A DNA stretch of 57,506 nt, taken from positions 1 through 57,506 of the forward strand of contig JAZOUD010000127.1 in assembly GCA_045658005.1 (NCBI GenBank), written 5' to 3'. Every line of letters begins with the position of its first letter. Positions within the stretch are counted from its first letter, which is position 1. The translations under genes were made by a program, and so were the position numbers. The stretch comes from UBA2862 sp045658005. Lineage in GTDB: Bacteria > Bacillota > Clostridia > Christensenellales > Aristaeellaceae. The notes beneath the pieces were generated by a model. It was not told the DNA's origin. It did not search any database and saw nothing but the letters and a program-made list of their open reading frames with translations. Of the stretch, positions 41,913 through 49,399 are shown piece by piece.

Positions 41913-43295
41913 ATGATACATCAATACAAGCTGGGCGGCTACAACATCGTGCTGGACGTGTGCTCCGGCTCGGTGCACGTGGTGGACGACGCGGCCTATG
42001 ACATCATCGCCCTGATGGACGGCGGAACGGACGACAAGGCGGAAATCCTCCGGCGGGTGGGGGAGAAGTATCCCGACGTGCCCGCTGCTGAGCTCCAGGA
42101 GTGCCTGGACCAGGTGACTGCCCTGAGGGACGCGGGAAAGCTGTTCGCCCCGGACGTGTTCGAGCCGATGGCAGGCGAATTGAAGAAGCGCACCTCCGGC
42201 GTGGTCAAGGCCCTGTGCCTGCACGTGGCCCACACCTGCAACCTGAACTGCGCCTACTGCTTTGCCAGCCAGGGCAAGTACCATGGCGAGCGGGCCGTGA
42301 TGAGCTACGAGGTGGGCCAGCGTGCGCTGGACTTCCTGATCGAGCACTCCGGCACCCGTCGCAACCTGGAGGTGGACTTCTTCGGCGGCGAGCCACTGAT
42401 GAACTTCGACGTGGTCAAGCGGCTGGTGGCCTACGCCCGCTCCATTGAAAAGGAGAAGGGGAAGAACTTCCGCTTCACGCTGACCACCAACGGCATGCTG
42501 GTGGACGACGACGTGATCGACTTCGCCAACCGGGAGTGCCACAACGTGGTGCTGAGCCTGGACGGGCGCAAGGCGATCCACGACGCCTGCCGGGTGGACT
42601 ACGCCGGAAACGGCAGCTGGGACCGGATCGTTCCCAAGTTCCAGCGGTTCGTGCAGGCGCGGGGCGGGAAGGGCTACTACATGCGGGGCACCTTCACCCA
42701 TGCCAACCCGGACTTTTTGAAGGACATACAGTGCATGCTGGATCTGGGCTTCGACCAGCTGAGCATGGAGCCCGTGGTCTGCGCCGAGGGCGACTCTGCC
42801 GCGCTGACGGTGGAGGATATGCCCGTGGTGCTCAGGCAGTACGAGGACCTGGCCCGGCTGATGATCGAGCGCCGCCGCCAGGGCCGCCCCTTCACCTTCT
42901 ACCACTACATGATCGACCTGACCGGCGGGCCCTGCGTCTACAAGCGCATCTCCGGCTGCGGCAGCGGCACCGAGTACATGGCCGTCACCCCCTGGGGCGA
43001 CCTGTATCCCTGCCACCAGTTCGTCGGGGAGACGGATTTTAAGCTGGGCGACGTCTGGCAGGGGGTCACCAACGACCCCGTGCAGGCCCAGTTCGCCGCC
43101 TGCAATGTCTACGCCCGCCCGGAGTGCCGGGACTGCTGGGCGCGGCTGTACTGCTCCGGCGGCTGCGCCGCCAACGCCTGGCACGCCACCGGCAGCGTCA
43201 CCGGCGTGTACGAATACGGCTGTGAGCTGTTTAAAAAGCGCATGGAGTGCGCCATCATGGTGGAGATCGACCGGCAGTTCGGAGACGGGACATGA
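41913..43295 (+). CDS. scfB: SCIFF thioether-forming radical SAM maturase
   Basis: 460 residues. The N-terminal about 95 residues form a peptide-recognition (RRE-like) domain. The radical SAM cluster is C109, C113, C116 (HTCNLNCAYCFA), with FFGGEPLMN and TLTTNGMLVDDD as further core motifs. The C-terminal SPASM/twitch region has the auxiliary-cluster cysteines (SGCGSGTEYMAVTPWGDLYPC, RPECRDCWARLYCSGGCAAN). It links SCIFF cysteines to backbone or side-chain carbons of threonine. The ATGA overlap with the next gene couples their translation. Confidence 0.96.
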   Translation: MIHQYKLGGYNIVLDVCSGSVHVVDDAAYDIIALMDGGTDDKAEILRRVGEKYPDVPAAELQECLDQVTALRDAGKLFAPDVFEPMAGELKKRTSGVVKALCLHVAHTCNLNCAYCFASQGKYHGERAVMSYEVGQRALDFLIEHSGTRRNLEVDFFGGEPLMNFDVVKRLVAYARSIEKEKGKNFRFTLTTNGMLVDDDVIDFANRECHNVVLSLDGRKAIHDACRVDYAGNGSWDRIVPKFQRFVQARGGKGYYMRGTFTHANPDFLKDIQCMLDLGFDQLSMEPVVCAEGDSAALTVEDMPVVLRQYEDLARLMIERRRQGRPFTFYHYMIDLTGGPCVYKRISGCGSGTEYMAVTPWGDLYPCHQFVGETDFKLGDVWQGVTNDPVQAQFAACNVYARPECRDCWARLYCSGGCAANAWHATGSVTGVYEYGCELFKKRMECAIMVEIDRQFGDGT

Positions 43296-44629
43296 TTGCG
43301 ACGCCCATATGCGACTTCGTCCGCGCCTACGCGGCAGGGAACCCCGTGCGGCTGCACATGCCCGGGCACAAGGGCGTCGGGCCGCTGGGCGTGGAGGCGC
43401 TGGACATCACCGAGATCGACGGCGCGGGCGAGCTGTATGCCGCCGATGGCATCATCGCCGAAAGCGAGGCCAACGCCTCGGCGCTGTTCGGCGCGCCGAC
43501 CTTCTACGTCGCCGAGGGCAGCTCCCAGGCGATCCGCTCCATGCTGCTGCTGGCGCTGGAGCACACCGGCGGGGTGGCGGACGCGACGGTGCTGGCGGGG
43601 CGCAACGCCCATCGGGCCTTTATCAGCGCGGCGGCGCTGCTGGGCTTTGGGGTGGAATGGCTCTATCCTTCCGCCGGCGCGGGCTATCACAGCTGCAATG
43701 TGACCGCCCGGGACGTGGAGGCCGCCCTGGACCGGCTGGGCGGGCGCTGCCGCGTCGTGTACCTGACTAGCCCGGATTACCTGGGCCACATCCCGGATAT
43801 CGCCGCCATTGCCGACGTTTGCCACCGGCATGACGCCCTGCTGCTGGTGGACGGGGCCCACGGGGCCTACCTCCGCTTCCTGCGCCACTCCCGGCATCCG
43901 ATGGACCTGGGCGCGGACCTGTGCTGCGATTCCGCCCACAAGACGCTGCCCACCCTCACCGGCGCGGCCTACCTGCACGTCAGCGCTGGCCTGGGAATGG
44001 ACGCCCAACGGGTCAAGGCGGCGCTGGCGCTGTTCGGCTCCTCCAGCCCCTCCTGGCTGGTATTGCAGTCGCTGGACGCCTGCAACCCGTATCTTTCGAC
44101 CCTGCCCGACCGGCTGGTGGCGTTCCTGCCGGAGATCGCGGCTTTGAAGGCGGCGCTGATACGCCATGGCTATGCCATGACCGGCGACGAGCCCATGAAG
44201 CTGACGCTCTGCGCCGGGGAATACGGCTATACCGGCGACACCCTGGCGGCGGCGCTGTTGGAAAAGGGCATCTGGGCCGAATTCCACGACCCGGATTACC
44301 TGACGCTGATGCCCTCGCCGGCCAACGCCGGAGAAGATATGCACAGGCTGGAGGTGGCACTGCTGTCGATCCCACAACGGGGACCGCTGACTCATATGAC
44401 GCCGGCTTTCCGCGCCCCGGAGCGGGTCCTGTCCATCCGGGAGGCGACTTTTGCACCGAGGCAGACGCTGCCTGTGGCGCAGTGCGAGGGCCGTGTGCTG
44501 GCCGAGTCAGCCCTCAGCTGTCCGCCCTGCGTGCCCATCGCCGTGTGCGGCGAGCGCATCGACGGGGAAGTGATGGAAAGGCTGCGCTTCTATGGCATCC
44601 GGGAATGCGCGGTAGTTTGTAGAGTTTAG
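43292..44629 (+). CDS. PLP-dependent Orn/Lys/Arg decarboxylase-family protein coupled to the SCIFF operon
   Basis: 445 residues. HMPGHKG near the N-terminus, AEGSSQAIRSML, the cofactor aspartate in LLLVDGAHGAY and the lysine K217 in DSAHKTLPTLTGAAYLH define the short, YaaO-like branch of fold-type I basic amino acid decarboxylases. A C-terminal OKR-type domain with VAQCEGRVLAESALSCPPCVPIAVCGERI follows. Related short forms decarboxylate arginine, lysine or ornithine. The start at 43292 overlaps the maturase stop codon (ATGA), with GGAGA upstream, so this gene is made together with the maturase. The longer frame starting at 43247 shadows the maturase. Confidence 0.9.
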   Translation: MIATPICDFVRAYAAGNPVRLHMPGHKGVGPLGVEALDITEIDGAGELYAADGIIAESEANASALFGAPTFYVAEGSSQAIRSMLLLALEHTGGVADATVLAGRNAHRAFISAAALLGFGVEWLYPSAGAGYHSCNVTARDVEAALDRLGGRCRVVYLTSPDYLGHIPDIAAIADVCHRHDALLLVDGAHGAYLRFLRHSRHPMDLGADLCCDSAHKTLPTLTGAAYLHVSAGLGMDAQRVKAALALFGSSSPSWLVLQSLDACNPYLSTLPDRLVAFLPEIAALKAALIRHGYAMTGDEPMKLTLCAGEYGYTGDTLAAALLEKGIWAEFHDPDYLTLMPSPANAGEDMHRLEVALLSIPQRGPLTHMTPAFRAPERVLSIREATFAPRQTLPVAQCEGRVLAESALSCPPCVPIAVCGERIDGEVMERLRFYGIRECAVVCRV

Positions 44630-44670
44630 AGAACCGTCCCCTTGTCCCAAAACAATCATTGAACTTGCGA

Positions 44671-44699
44671 TTGACAGATTCTTCCCTCTGTGATAAACT
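44671..44699 (+). promoter_or_regulatory. Promoter of the phosphodiester glycosidase gene
   Basis: Perfect TTGACA (44671-44676), 17-bp spacer and TAAACT (44694-44699) with an extended TGA just before it. Confidence 0.7.
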
Positions 44700-44753
44700 G
44701 AATGCGATATTTTGCGCTCGTGTTGTGTCGTGACGATACGGGAGATTCGGGGG

Positions 44754-45854
44754 ATGGCGCCTATGGCCGGCGACAAGGGGAAGGGGAAGCCCCAGCAGCG
44801 GGAAAGGTGGTTGACGGCGCAGCTGCGCCGCCAGCCGAAGCCGGCGTGGATGGTTGCGGTGGCCCACCTGCTGGCCCTGGGCGTGGCGCTGGTGCTCTAC
44901 GCGCTGCCCCACCACGTGCTCCCCAGCGCCCAGCAGGCCACGGGCATCGTATCCACTCGGGCCTCCATACAGCGGACCGAGGCGCCCCGATCCACCGCCG
45001 GGGCCGTGCGGGCCGAAGGCGATGACGACGAGGACGCGGCCCCGGAGGTCACGTCCGAGCCCACGCCCGAGCCCGTCGGCAGTTTTCGAAACAAGTACGC
45101 GGATAAGTTCACCGACGGCGAGGTCATCAAAACCGACAGCACCTACCAAAGCGCCAACCTGAACATTACCTTTCAAAAGCGCTATTTCGACGAGCTGATG
45201 TCCCGGGTGTACTACGCGGACATTTACATCGCCGATATATCCTGCCTGAAAACGGCACTGGCGGAGGACACCTTTGGCCGGGGCTACAAGGAGTGGATCA
45301 CCAAGGTCGCCCGGCGCACGGGCAGCGTGGTCACCATGAACGGCGACTATTACGGCTCCCGGGATTTCGGCGTGGTGGCGCGCAACGGCACCCTCTACCG
45401 CGACGCGAAGAACATACGGGATGTGGCCGTGCTCTACTGGGACGGCAGCTTTGAGACGCTTGCCCCCGAGCAGTTCGACGCGAAGCGCATCATGGAGGCC
45501 GGCGCTTACCAGTGCTGGCACTTCGGCCCCCGTCTGCTGGACGACGCGGGCCATGCCATGACCGAATTCAACGCCGACAGCAACATGAAGAAGCGCCATC
45601 CCCGCTCGGCCTTCGGCTACTACGAACCGGGGCACTACTGCTTTGTGGTGGTGGACGGGCGGCTGGAGGAATCCAAGGGCGTGAAGCTGGACGGCCTGTC
45701 CAAGGTGATGGAGGGCCTGGGCTGTGTCGCGGCTTACAACATGGACGGTGGGCAGACCTCGCTGCTGGCCAAGGGCGACAAGCTGGTGAACCGACCCTCC
45801 GGCGGCGGGCGCAGCGCCAGCGACTTCATCATCGTCGTCGACGAGGTTACGTGA
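44754..45854 (+). CDS. Membrane-anchored phosphodiester glycosidase (NAGPA) domain protein
   Basis: 366 residues. The basic N-terminus is followed by one membrane helix (about 36-55, AVAHLLALGVALVLYALP). A low-complexity spacer follows (EGDDDEDAAPEVTSEPTPEPV), then a catalytic domain of about 240 residues outside the membrane. NAGPA-type motifs include VVTMNGDYYG, RHPRSAFGYYEPGHYCFVVVDGR, and YNMDGGQTSLLAKGDKLVNRPSGGGR near the end. The family cuts N-acetylglucosamine or related sugars from phosphodiesters, including wall polymers. The start at 44754 was chosen for GGGAG 9 bases upstream; a TTG at 44712 would add 14 residues. Two small membrane genes follow closely. Confidence 0.88.
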   Translation: MAPMAGDKGKGKPQQRERWLTAQLRRQPKPAWMVAVAHLLALGVALVLYALPHHVLPSAQQATGIVSTRASIQRTEAPRSTAGAVRAEGDDDEDAAPEVTSEPTPEPVGSFRNKYADKFTDGEVIKTDSTYQSANLNITFQKRYFDELMSRVYYADIYIADISCLKTALAEDTFGRGYKEWITKVARRTGSVVTMNGDYYGSRDFGVVARNGTLYRDAKNIRDVAVLYWDGSFETLAPEQFDAKRIMEAGAYQCWHFGPRLLDDAGHAMTEFNADSNMKKRHPRSAFGYYEPGHYCFVVVDGRLEESKGVKLDGLSKVMEGLGCVAAYNMDGGQTSLLAKGDKLVNRPSGGGRSASDFIIVVDEVT

Positions 45855-45866
45855 GGAGGCTGCGAC

Positions 45867-46163
45867 ATGCTCAGGAAAATGCGTGCGATGCTGCCCCACG
45901 GGGCCATACTGATCGCGAACATGTTCATCGTGTTCTTCCTGATCGACCGGGTCAACACTGCGATGAACTTTATTGACAACCGTCTGACGAAGGGCCTGCT
46001 GCTGGCGATGTGCGCGCTGGTGCTGTGCGACCTGTTGCTGCCCGGGCCAAAGCGCCGCAAGGCTTCAAGGGCGGAGCAAACTCCCGCTGCGGCCCCGGCG
46101 ACGCCGACATCGACAGCACATCGTCCCAGGCACGCCGCGAAGGGCAAGGAGGCGGACACATGA
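45867..46163 (+). CDS. Small membrane protein, paralogue 1
   Basis: 98 residues. Two hydrophobic helices (about 12-27 and 42-58) are separated by DRVNTAMNFIDNRLTKG. A basic, Ala/Pro-rich tail follows (KRRKASRAEQTPAAAPATP). It begins 12 bases after the glycosidase with GAGGAGGC upstream and overlaps the next gene by 4 bases. It shares the layout and several residues of the next protein (F-L-I-D-R-V against L-L-V-D-R-I, K at the start of helix 2, a cysteine within it). Function unknown; a partner of the glycosidase is possible from context only. Confidence 0.8.
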   Translation: MLRKMRAMLPHGAILIANMFIVFFLIDRVNTAMNFIDNRLTKGLLLAMCALVLCDLLLPGPKRRKASRAEQTPAAAPATPTSTAHRPRHAAKGKEADT

Positions 46164-46387
46164 AGACGGTTCGAAGGCTGCTTCCCGGGCTCAGCGCCGG
46201 ACTCTGCGTGGTGATGCTGCTCCTGCTGCTGGTGGACCGCATCCGTCCGGGGCTGGATCTGTTTTTGAAGGAGCCGGTGAAGTGTTTTGTGCTGGTGGTC
46301 TGTATGACGGTGATCGCGTCCAGCGCGGTGCGGTTGGCCGACCGGCGCCGCAGGCTGCGCAGGCGGCTGGCGCGGAAGAAAAAATGA
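46160..46387 (+). CDS. Small membrane protein, paralogue 2
   Basis: 75 residues. Two helices (about 9-25 and 42-58) are separated by DRIRPGLDLFLKEPVK, with a very basic end (RRRRLRRRLARKKK). The ATGA overlap with the preceding gene and AAGGAGGCGGACAC upstream fix the start at 46160. It is the last gene of the three-gene unit. No family recognised. Confidence 0.78.
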   Translation: MKTVRRLLPGLSAGLCVVMLLLLLVDRIRPGLDLFLKEPVKCFVLVVCMTVIASSAVRLADRRRRLRRRLARKKK

Positions 46388-46503
46388 ATAGCCCTGTAGT
46401 ATCTACTGTGGACATGTCTCGTAGGAGCGATCTCCCGCCTCGTTAGACCGCTTTCATTCATGGTGGCACGGTTTAACGCATGATTTCTCCTGTTTATTCA
46501 TAC

Positions 46504-46532
46504 TTGATTGTTTCCAACTTTTGTTGTACAAT
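46504..46532 (+). promoter_or_regulatory. Promoter of the NSS transporter gene
   Basis: TTGATT (46504-46509), 17-bp spacer and TACAAT (46527-46532). It gives a leader of about 210 bases that carries the hairpin element at 46564-46692. The rest of the 46388-46751 spacer shows nothing else. Confidence 0.7.
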
Positions 46533-46563
46533 AGCTTCGTTCATATCTATTCATTCGGTTAAA

Positions 46564-46692
46564 TTCTGATTTGTCGGGGTGTTGGTGACGGTCCCAACAG
46601 CCTTCCCCAGGCAGTGGAACTGCCTGGGGAAGGCTGTTTGGTTGCGCTACCAGCCATTCCTATTGCCTTGTTATCCCCACTACAAATCAGAA
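46564..46692. repeat. Expanded TTCTGATTTGT element with internal 20-bp hairpin
   Basis: TTCTGATTTGT (46564-46574) and its complement (46682-46692) enclose about 107 bases. Inside, 46596-46615 and 46619-46638 form a perfect 20-bp stem with a 3-base loop. Elsewhere in the window the same ends are only 5-9 bases apart. It has the form of a small foldback element within the transcribed leader of the NSS transporter gene. Confidence 0.75.
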
Positions 46693-46751
46693 GTTACATA
46701 ACGAATGAACAGGTACCTTCGTTCTTTAATACTGGAAGGAGAGACCAAATC

Positions 46752-48089
46752 ATGGACAAGAGAGAGCGACTGGGCAGTCGGCTGGGCTTTATCATGCTGT
46801 CGGCGGGCTGTGCCATCGGTTGCGGCAACGTTTGGAAATTCCCCTGGATGTGCGGCCAGTTTGGCGGCGGCGGCTTCGTGGTCGTGTACATACTGTGCCT
46901 GCTGCTGCTGGGCCTGCCGGTGATGGTGATGGAGTTCGCCGCGGGGCGCGCGGCCCAGACCAGCCCGGTGCACCTGTTCCAGAAGCTGCAAAAGCCCAAG
47001 GGCAAGTGGGGCTTCATGGGTTGGGTGTCGCTGGTGGGCAACATCGCGCTGATGGCCTTTTACACCGTGGTCACCGGCTGGATCATCTATTACTTCTACC
47101 GCTTCGCCACCGGCCAGGTGCAGGACCTGGGCTTCGTGCCGATGATCACCAACCCGTCGGTGAACGTGATCTTCCTGGCGGTCACTGTGGCGCTGGCCTT
47201 CCTGATCCTCAGCTTCGGGCTGCAGGGCGGCCTTGAGCGGGTGACCAAGTTCATGATGGTTGCGCTGCTGGTGCTGCTGCTGGTGCTGGCGGGCCACAGC
47301 CTGACCCTGCCCGGCGCGAAGGACGGCGTCAGCTTCTACCTGGTGCCCGACTTCAAAAAGATCGACGGCAGCGTGATCGTCGGCGCGATGAACCAAGCCT
47401 TCTTTACGCTGTCCATCGGCATGGGCAGCATGGCCATCTTCGGCAGCTACATCGACAAGACCCACGCGCTGATGGGCGAGGCGGTGCACGTCATCGTACT
47501 GGATACCTTCGTGGCGCTGATCGCGGGCCTGATCATGTTCCCGGCTTGCTTCTCCTACGGCCTGGAGGTCAACCGGGGCCCGAGCCTGCTGTTCGATACC
47601 ATGGCCACCGTGTTCGTGAACATGGCCGGAGGCCGCTGGTGGGGCACGCTGTTCTTCCTGTTTATGGTGTTCGCGGCTATGTCCACGGTACTGGCCGTGT
47701 GCGAAAACATACTCGCCATGGTGCGCGAGCTGACCGGCTGGAGCCGCCCCAAGGGCAGCCTGATCTGCGGCATCGGCATCTTCCTGCTGGCCCTGACCAC
47801 GGCCCTGGGCTACAGCGTGTTCAAGTTCCAGCCCTTTGCCGAGGGCACTGCCTGGCTGGACTTCTGGGATTTCATCGTCAGCACCAACGTGCTGCCCCTG
47901 GGCTCGCTGGTGTTCGCGCTGTTCTGCTGCAACAAGTTCGGCTGGGGCTGGGAGCGCTTCATCGCCGAGGCCAACGCCGGCAAGGGCATGAAGGTCCGGC
48001 AGTGGATGAAGCCACTGTTCCGGTGGTTCGTCCCCGCGGCCATACTGTTCATCTACATCTACGGCATGGCCACGTTCCAGTGGCGGTAA
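46752..48089 (+). CDS. Neurotransmitter:sodium symporter (NSS/SNF) family transporter
   Basis: 445 residues and about 11-12 helices. The TM1 signature RLGFIMLSAGCAIGCGNVWKF matches the NSS unwound-helix sodium and substrate site. QAFFTLSIGMGSMAIFGSY is the TM6-like motif, and FLFMVFAAMSTVLAVCENI the TM8-like region. Bacterial members import amino acids with sodium. Two cysteines replace small residues in the usual A-G-x-A-V-G-L-G-N pattern. The start at 46752 follows AAGGAGAGACCAAATC; a longer frame upstream runs through the repeat element and is not credible. Confidence 0.94.
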   Translation: MDKRERLGSRLGFIMLSAGCAIGCGNVWKFPWMCGQFGGGGFVVVYILCLLLLGLPVMVMEFAAGRAAQTSPVHLFQKLQKPKGKWGFMGWVSLVGNIALMAFYTVVTGWIIYYFYRFATGQVQDLGFVPMITNPSVNVIFLAVTVALAFLILSFGLQGGLERVTKFMMVALLVLLLVLAGHSLTLPGAKDGVSFYLVPDFKKIDGSVIVGAMNQAFFTLSIGMGSMAIFGSYIDKTHALMGEAVHVIVLDTFVALIAGLIMFPACFSYGLEVNRGPSLLFDTMATVFVNMAGGRWWGTLFFLFMVFAAMSTVLAVCENILAMVRELTGWSRPKGSLICGIGIFLLALTTALGYSVFKFQPFAEGTAWLDFWDFIVSTNVLPLGSLVFALFCCNKFGWGWERFIAEANAGKGMKVRQWMKPLFRWFVPAAILFIYIYGMATFQWR

Positions 48090-48100
48090 GCCGGCCCGTC

Positions 48101-48146
48101 AAAGCAACCGCGCCTTTCCCAATGGAGGGAAGGGCGCGGTTGCTTT
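48101..48146. terminator. Bidirectional terminator between the NSS transporter and DHHW genes
   Basis: A 20-bp stem (48101-48120 with 48127-48146, one G-U pair) with A and T runs outside. It serves the plus-strand transporter and the minus-strand acylation cluster, whose last stop codon is at 48145-48147. Confidence 0.9.
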
Positions 48147-49290
48147 ATTCAATATCCGCCCGCAGCGCCGTATCCTCGGCCAGGGTCTCGGCGTTGTAGA
48201 GGATCAGCACCTCATTGACGCCCTCGGCCTCCATCAGCACCTCCAGGTCGCCGGTGAAGTAGCGGGGATCGACCACAACCAGCTTTTGATAGCCCGCCGT
48301 CAGGAACGGGATCAGGCAGTTGGCGTAGGAATCCTTCAAAACCAGCAGGACGCGCCCGTTGTTCACGGTTGTCTCGATGCGGATCTGGGGGAAGTTGCCC
48401 CCCAGGAACACGGCGTACTTGTCCCGGGTGTCCAGGCATTCCTCCCGGTACAGCGAGGCGCTGCGCCGGTTTTCGCTGACCCAGGTGACCACGGCCTGGG
48501 GCACGCCGTCGCCGGGGATGTACGCCCACAGGTCCTCGCTCTGGTCCATGCGGAACCCGCTGACGGCGCTGAGTGTGCCCTGGAAGCGGTTGGAGAGCAG
48601 CCGGCGATCAAAGCCGTCGGTGTCGCCGGGGAGGTTCGCCGCCTTTGCCAGCTCCAGGTAGGCCAGCCGTGCACCGTCGCTGGTCCAGTGATGGTCCGTG
48701 CGATAGTACAGCTGGGTGCTCACCTTCGCCTCGGCAAAGGCGGGGCGCAGGTCGATGAAGGTCGCCGGGGTCTCGGAGAGGTCCTCCGCCAGCCGGTGGA
48801 TATAGCCGCCCTCGTCCCCAGGATCCGCCAGTGCCGGCAGCGCATCCGCCAGCGCCGTCACCGCAGTGGGGGCGACCAGCACGTACTGGGCGAGGTCGTC
48901 GTGACGGTCCAGAAAGTCCACCAGGGCGTCCATCGTGCGGCGGTAGTCGGCGTCCGACGGGGCATTGAAGTCCTGGATCAGATAGCCGTCCCGGCCCAGG
49001 AATACGCCGTTCGACTTCGTTTGGCCTGCCAGTCGGTCCAGCGTGGATTTCAGGGCGATCCAGTGATCCCGCAGGGGGAACTGGTCGCTGACATAGCTGT
49101 CGAAGCGGCTTTCGAAGCGCCCGGAGAGCAGCCCCTGGAGCGTCAGCGCTGGGCGCTGCTGGAGGTTGCGGTTCTCCAGCGGCGATGTGGCCCGATCCCT
49201 GTGAATCAGCAGGGCGACGTCCAGCAGCGCCACCAGCGCCAGGACCATGACAGCCGTGGCGCGCAGGAAAAACAGGCGCTTCTTCTTCAT
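48145..49290 (-). CDS. DHHW-motif SGNH-like (AlgX/AlgJ-related) protein of a surface-polymer acylation cluster
   Basis: 381 residues. One N-terminal membrane anchor (about 8-28) precedes an extracytoplasmic domain with FESRFDSYVSDQFPLRDHW, YYRTDHHWTSDGARLAY (the DHHW motif) and VLLVLKDSYANCLIPFLTAGY. This is the pattern of DHHW proteins related to AlgX/AlgJ acetyltransferase partners of MBOAT. It probably takes acyl groups moved by the MBOAT protein and transfers them to a polysaccharide. The ATG at 49290 follows AAGGAGG by 8 bases. Last gene of the cluster. Confidence 0.88.
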   Translation of the reverse strand: MKKKRLFFLRATAVMVLALVALLDVALLIHRDRATSPLENRNLQQRPALTLQGLLSGRFESRFDSYVSDQFPLRDHWIALKSTLDRLAGQTKSNGVFLGRDGYLIQDFNAPSDADYRRTMDALVDFLDRHDDLAQYVLVAPTAVTALADALPALADPGDEGGYIHRLAEDLSETPATFIDLRPAFAEAKVSTQLYYRTDHHWTSDGARLAYLELAKAANLPGDTDGFDRRLLSNRFQGTLSAVSGFRMDQSEDLWAYIPGDGVPQAVVTWVSENRRSASLYREECLDTRDKYAVFLGGNFPQIRIETTVNNGRVLLVLKDSYANCLIPFLTAGYQKLVVVDPRYFTGDLEVLMEAEGVNEVLILYNAETLAEDTALRADIE

Positions 49291-49335
49291 GCCGGACACC
49301 TCCTTTGACGGATTGATTCGCGGGTGCTGGGACGG

Positions 49336-49393
49336 TGGCGGCAGGTTGCCGCCGCTACGGGGCGTGAGTTGTAACGGCGGCAATCTGCCGCCA
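49336..49393. repeat. Inverted repeat (23-bp arms) between MBOAT and DHHW genes
   Basis: The arm at 49336-49358 (starting TGGCGGCAGGTTGCCGCCG) is inverted at 49371-49393 with two mismatches. Each arm is itself nearly palindromic (GGCGGCA / TGCCGCC), so alternative hairpins are possible. It lies inside the presumed transcript, in the about 110-base gap between the two genes. Confidence 0.7.
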
Positions 49394-49399
49394 TACCTT

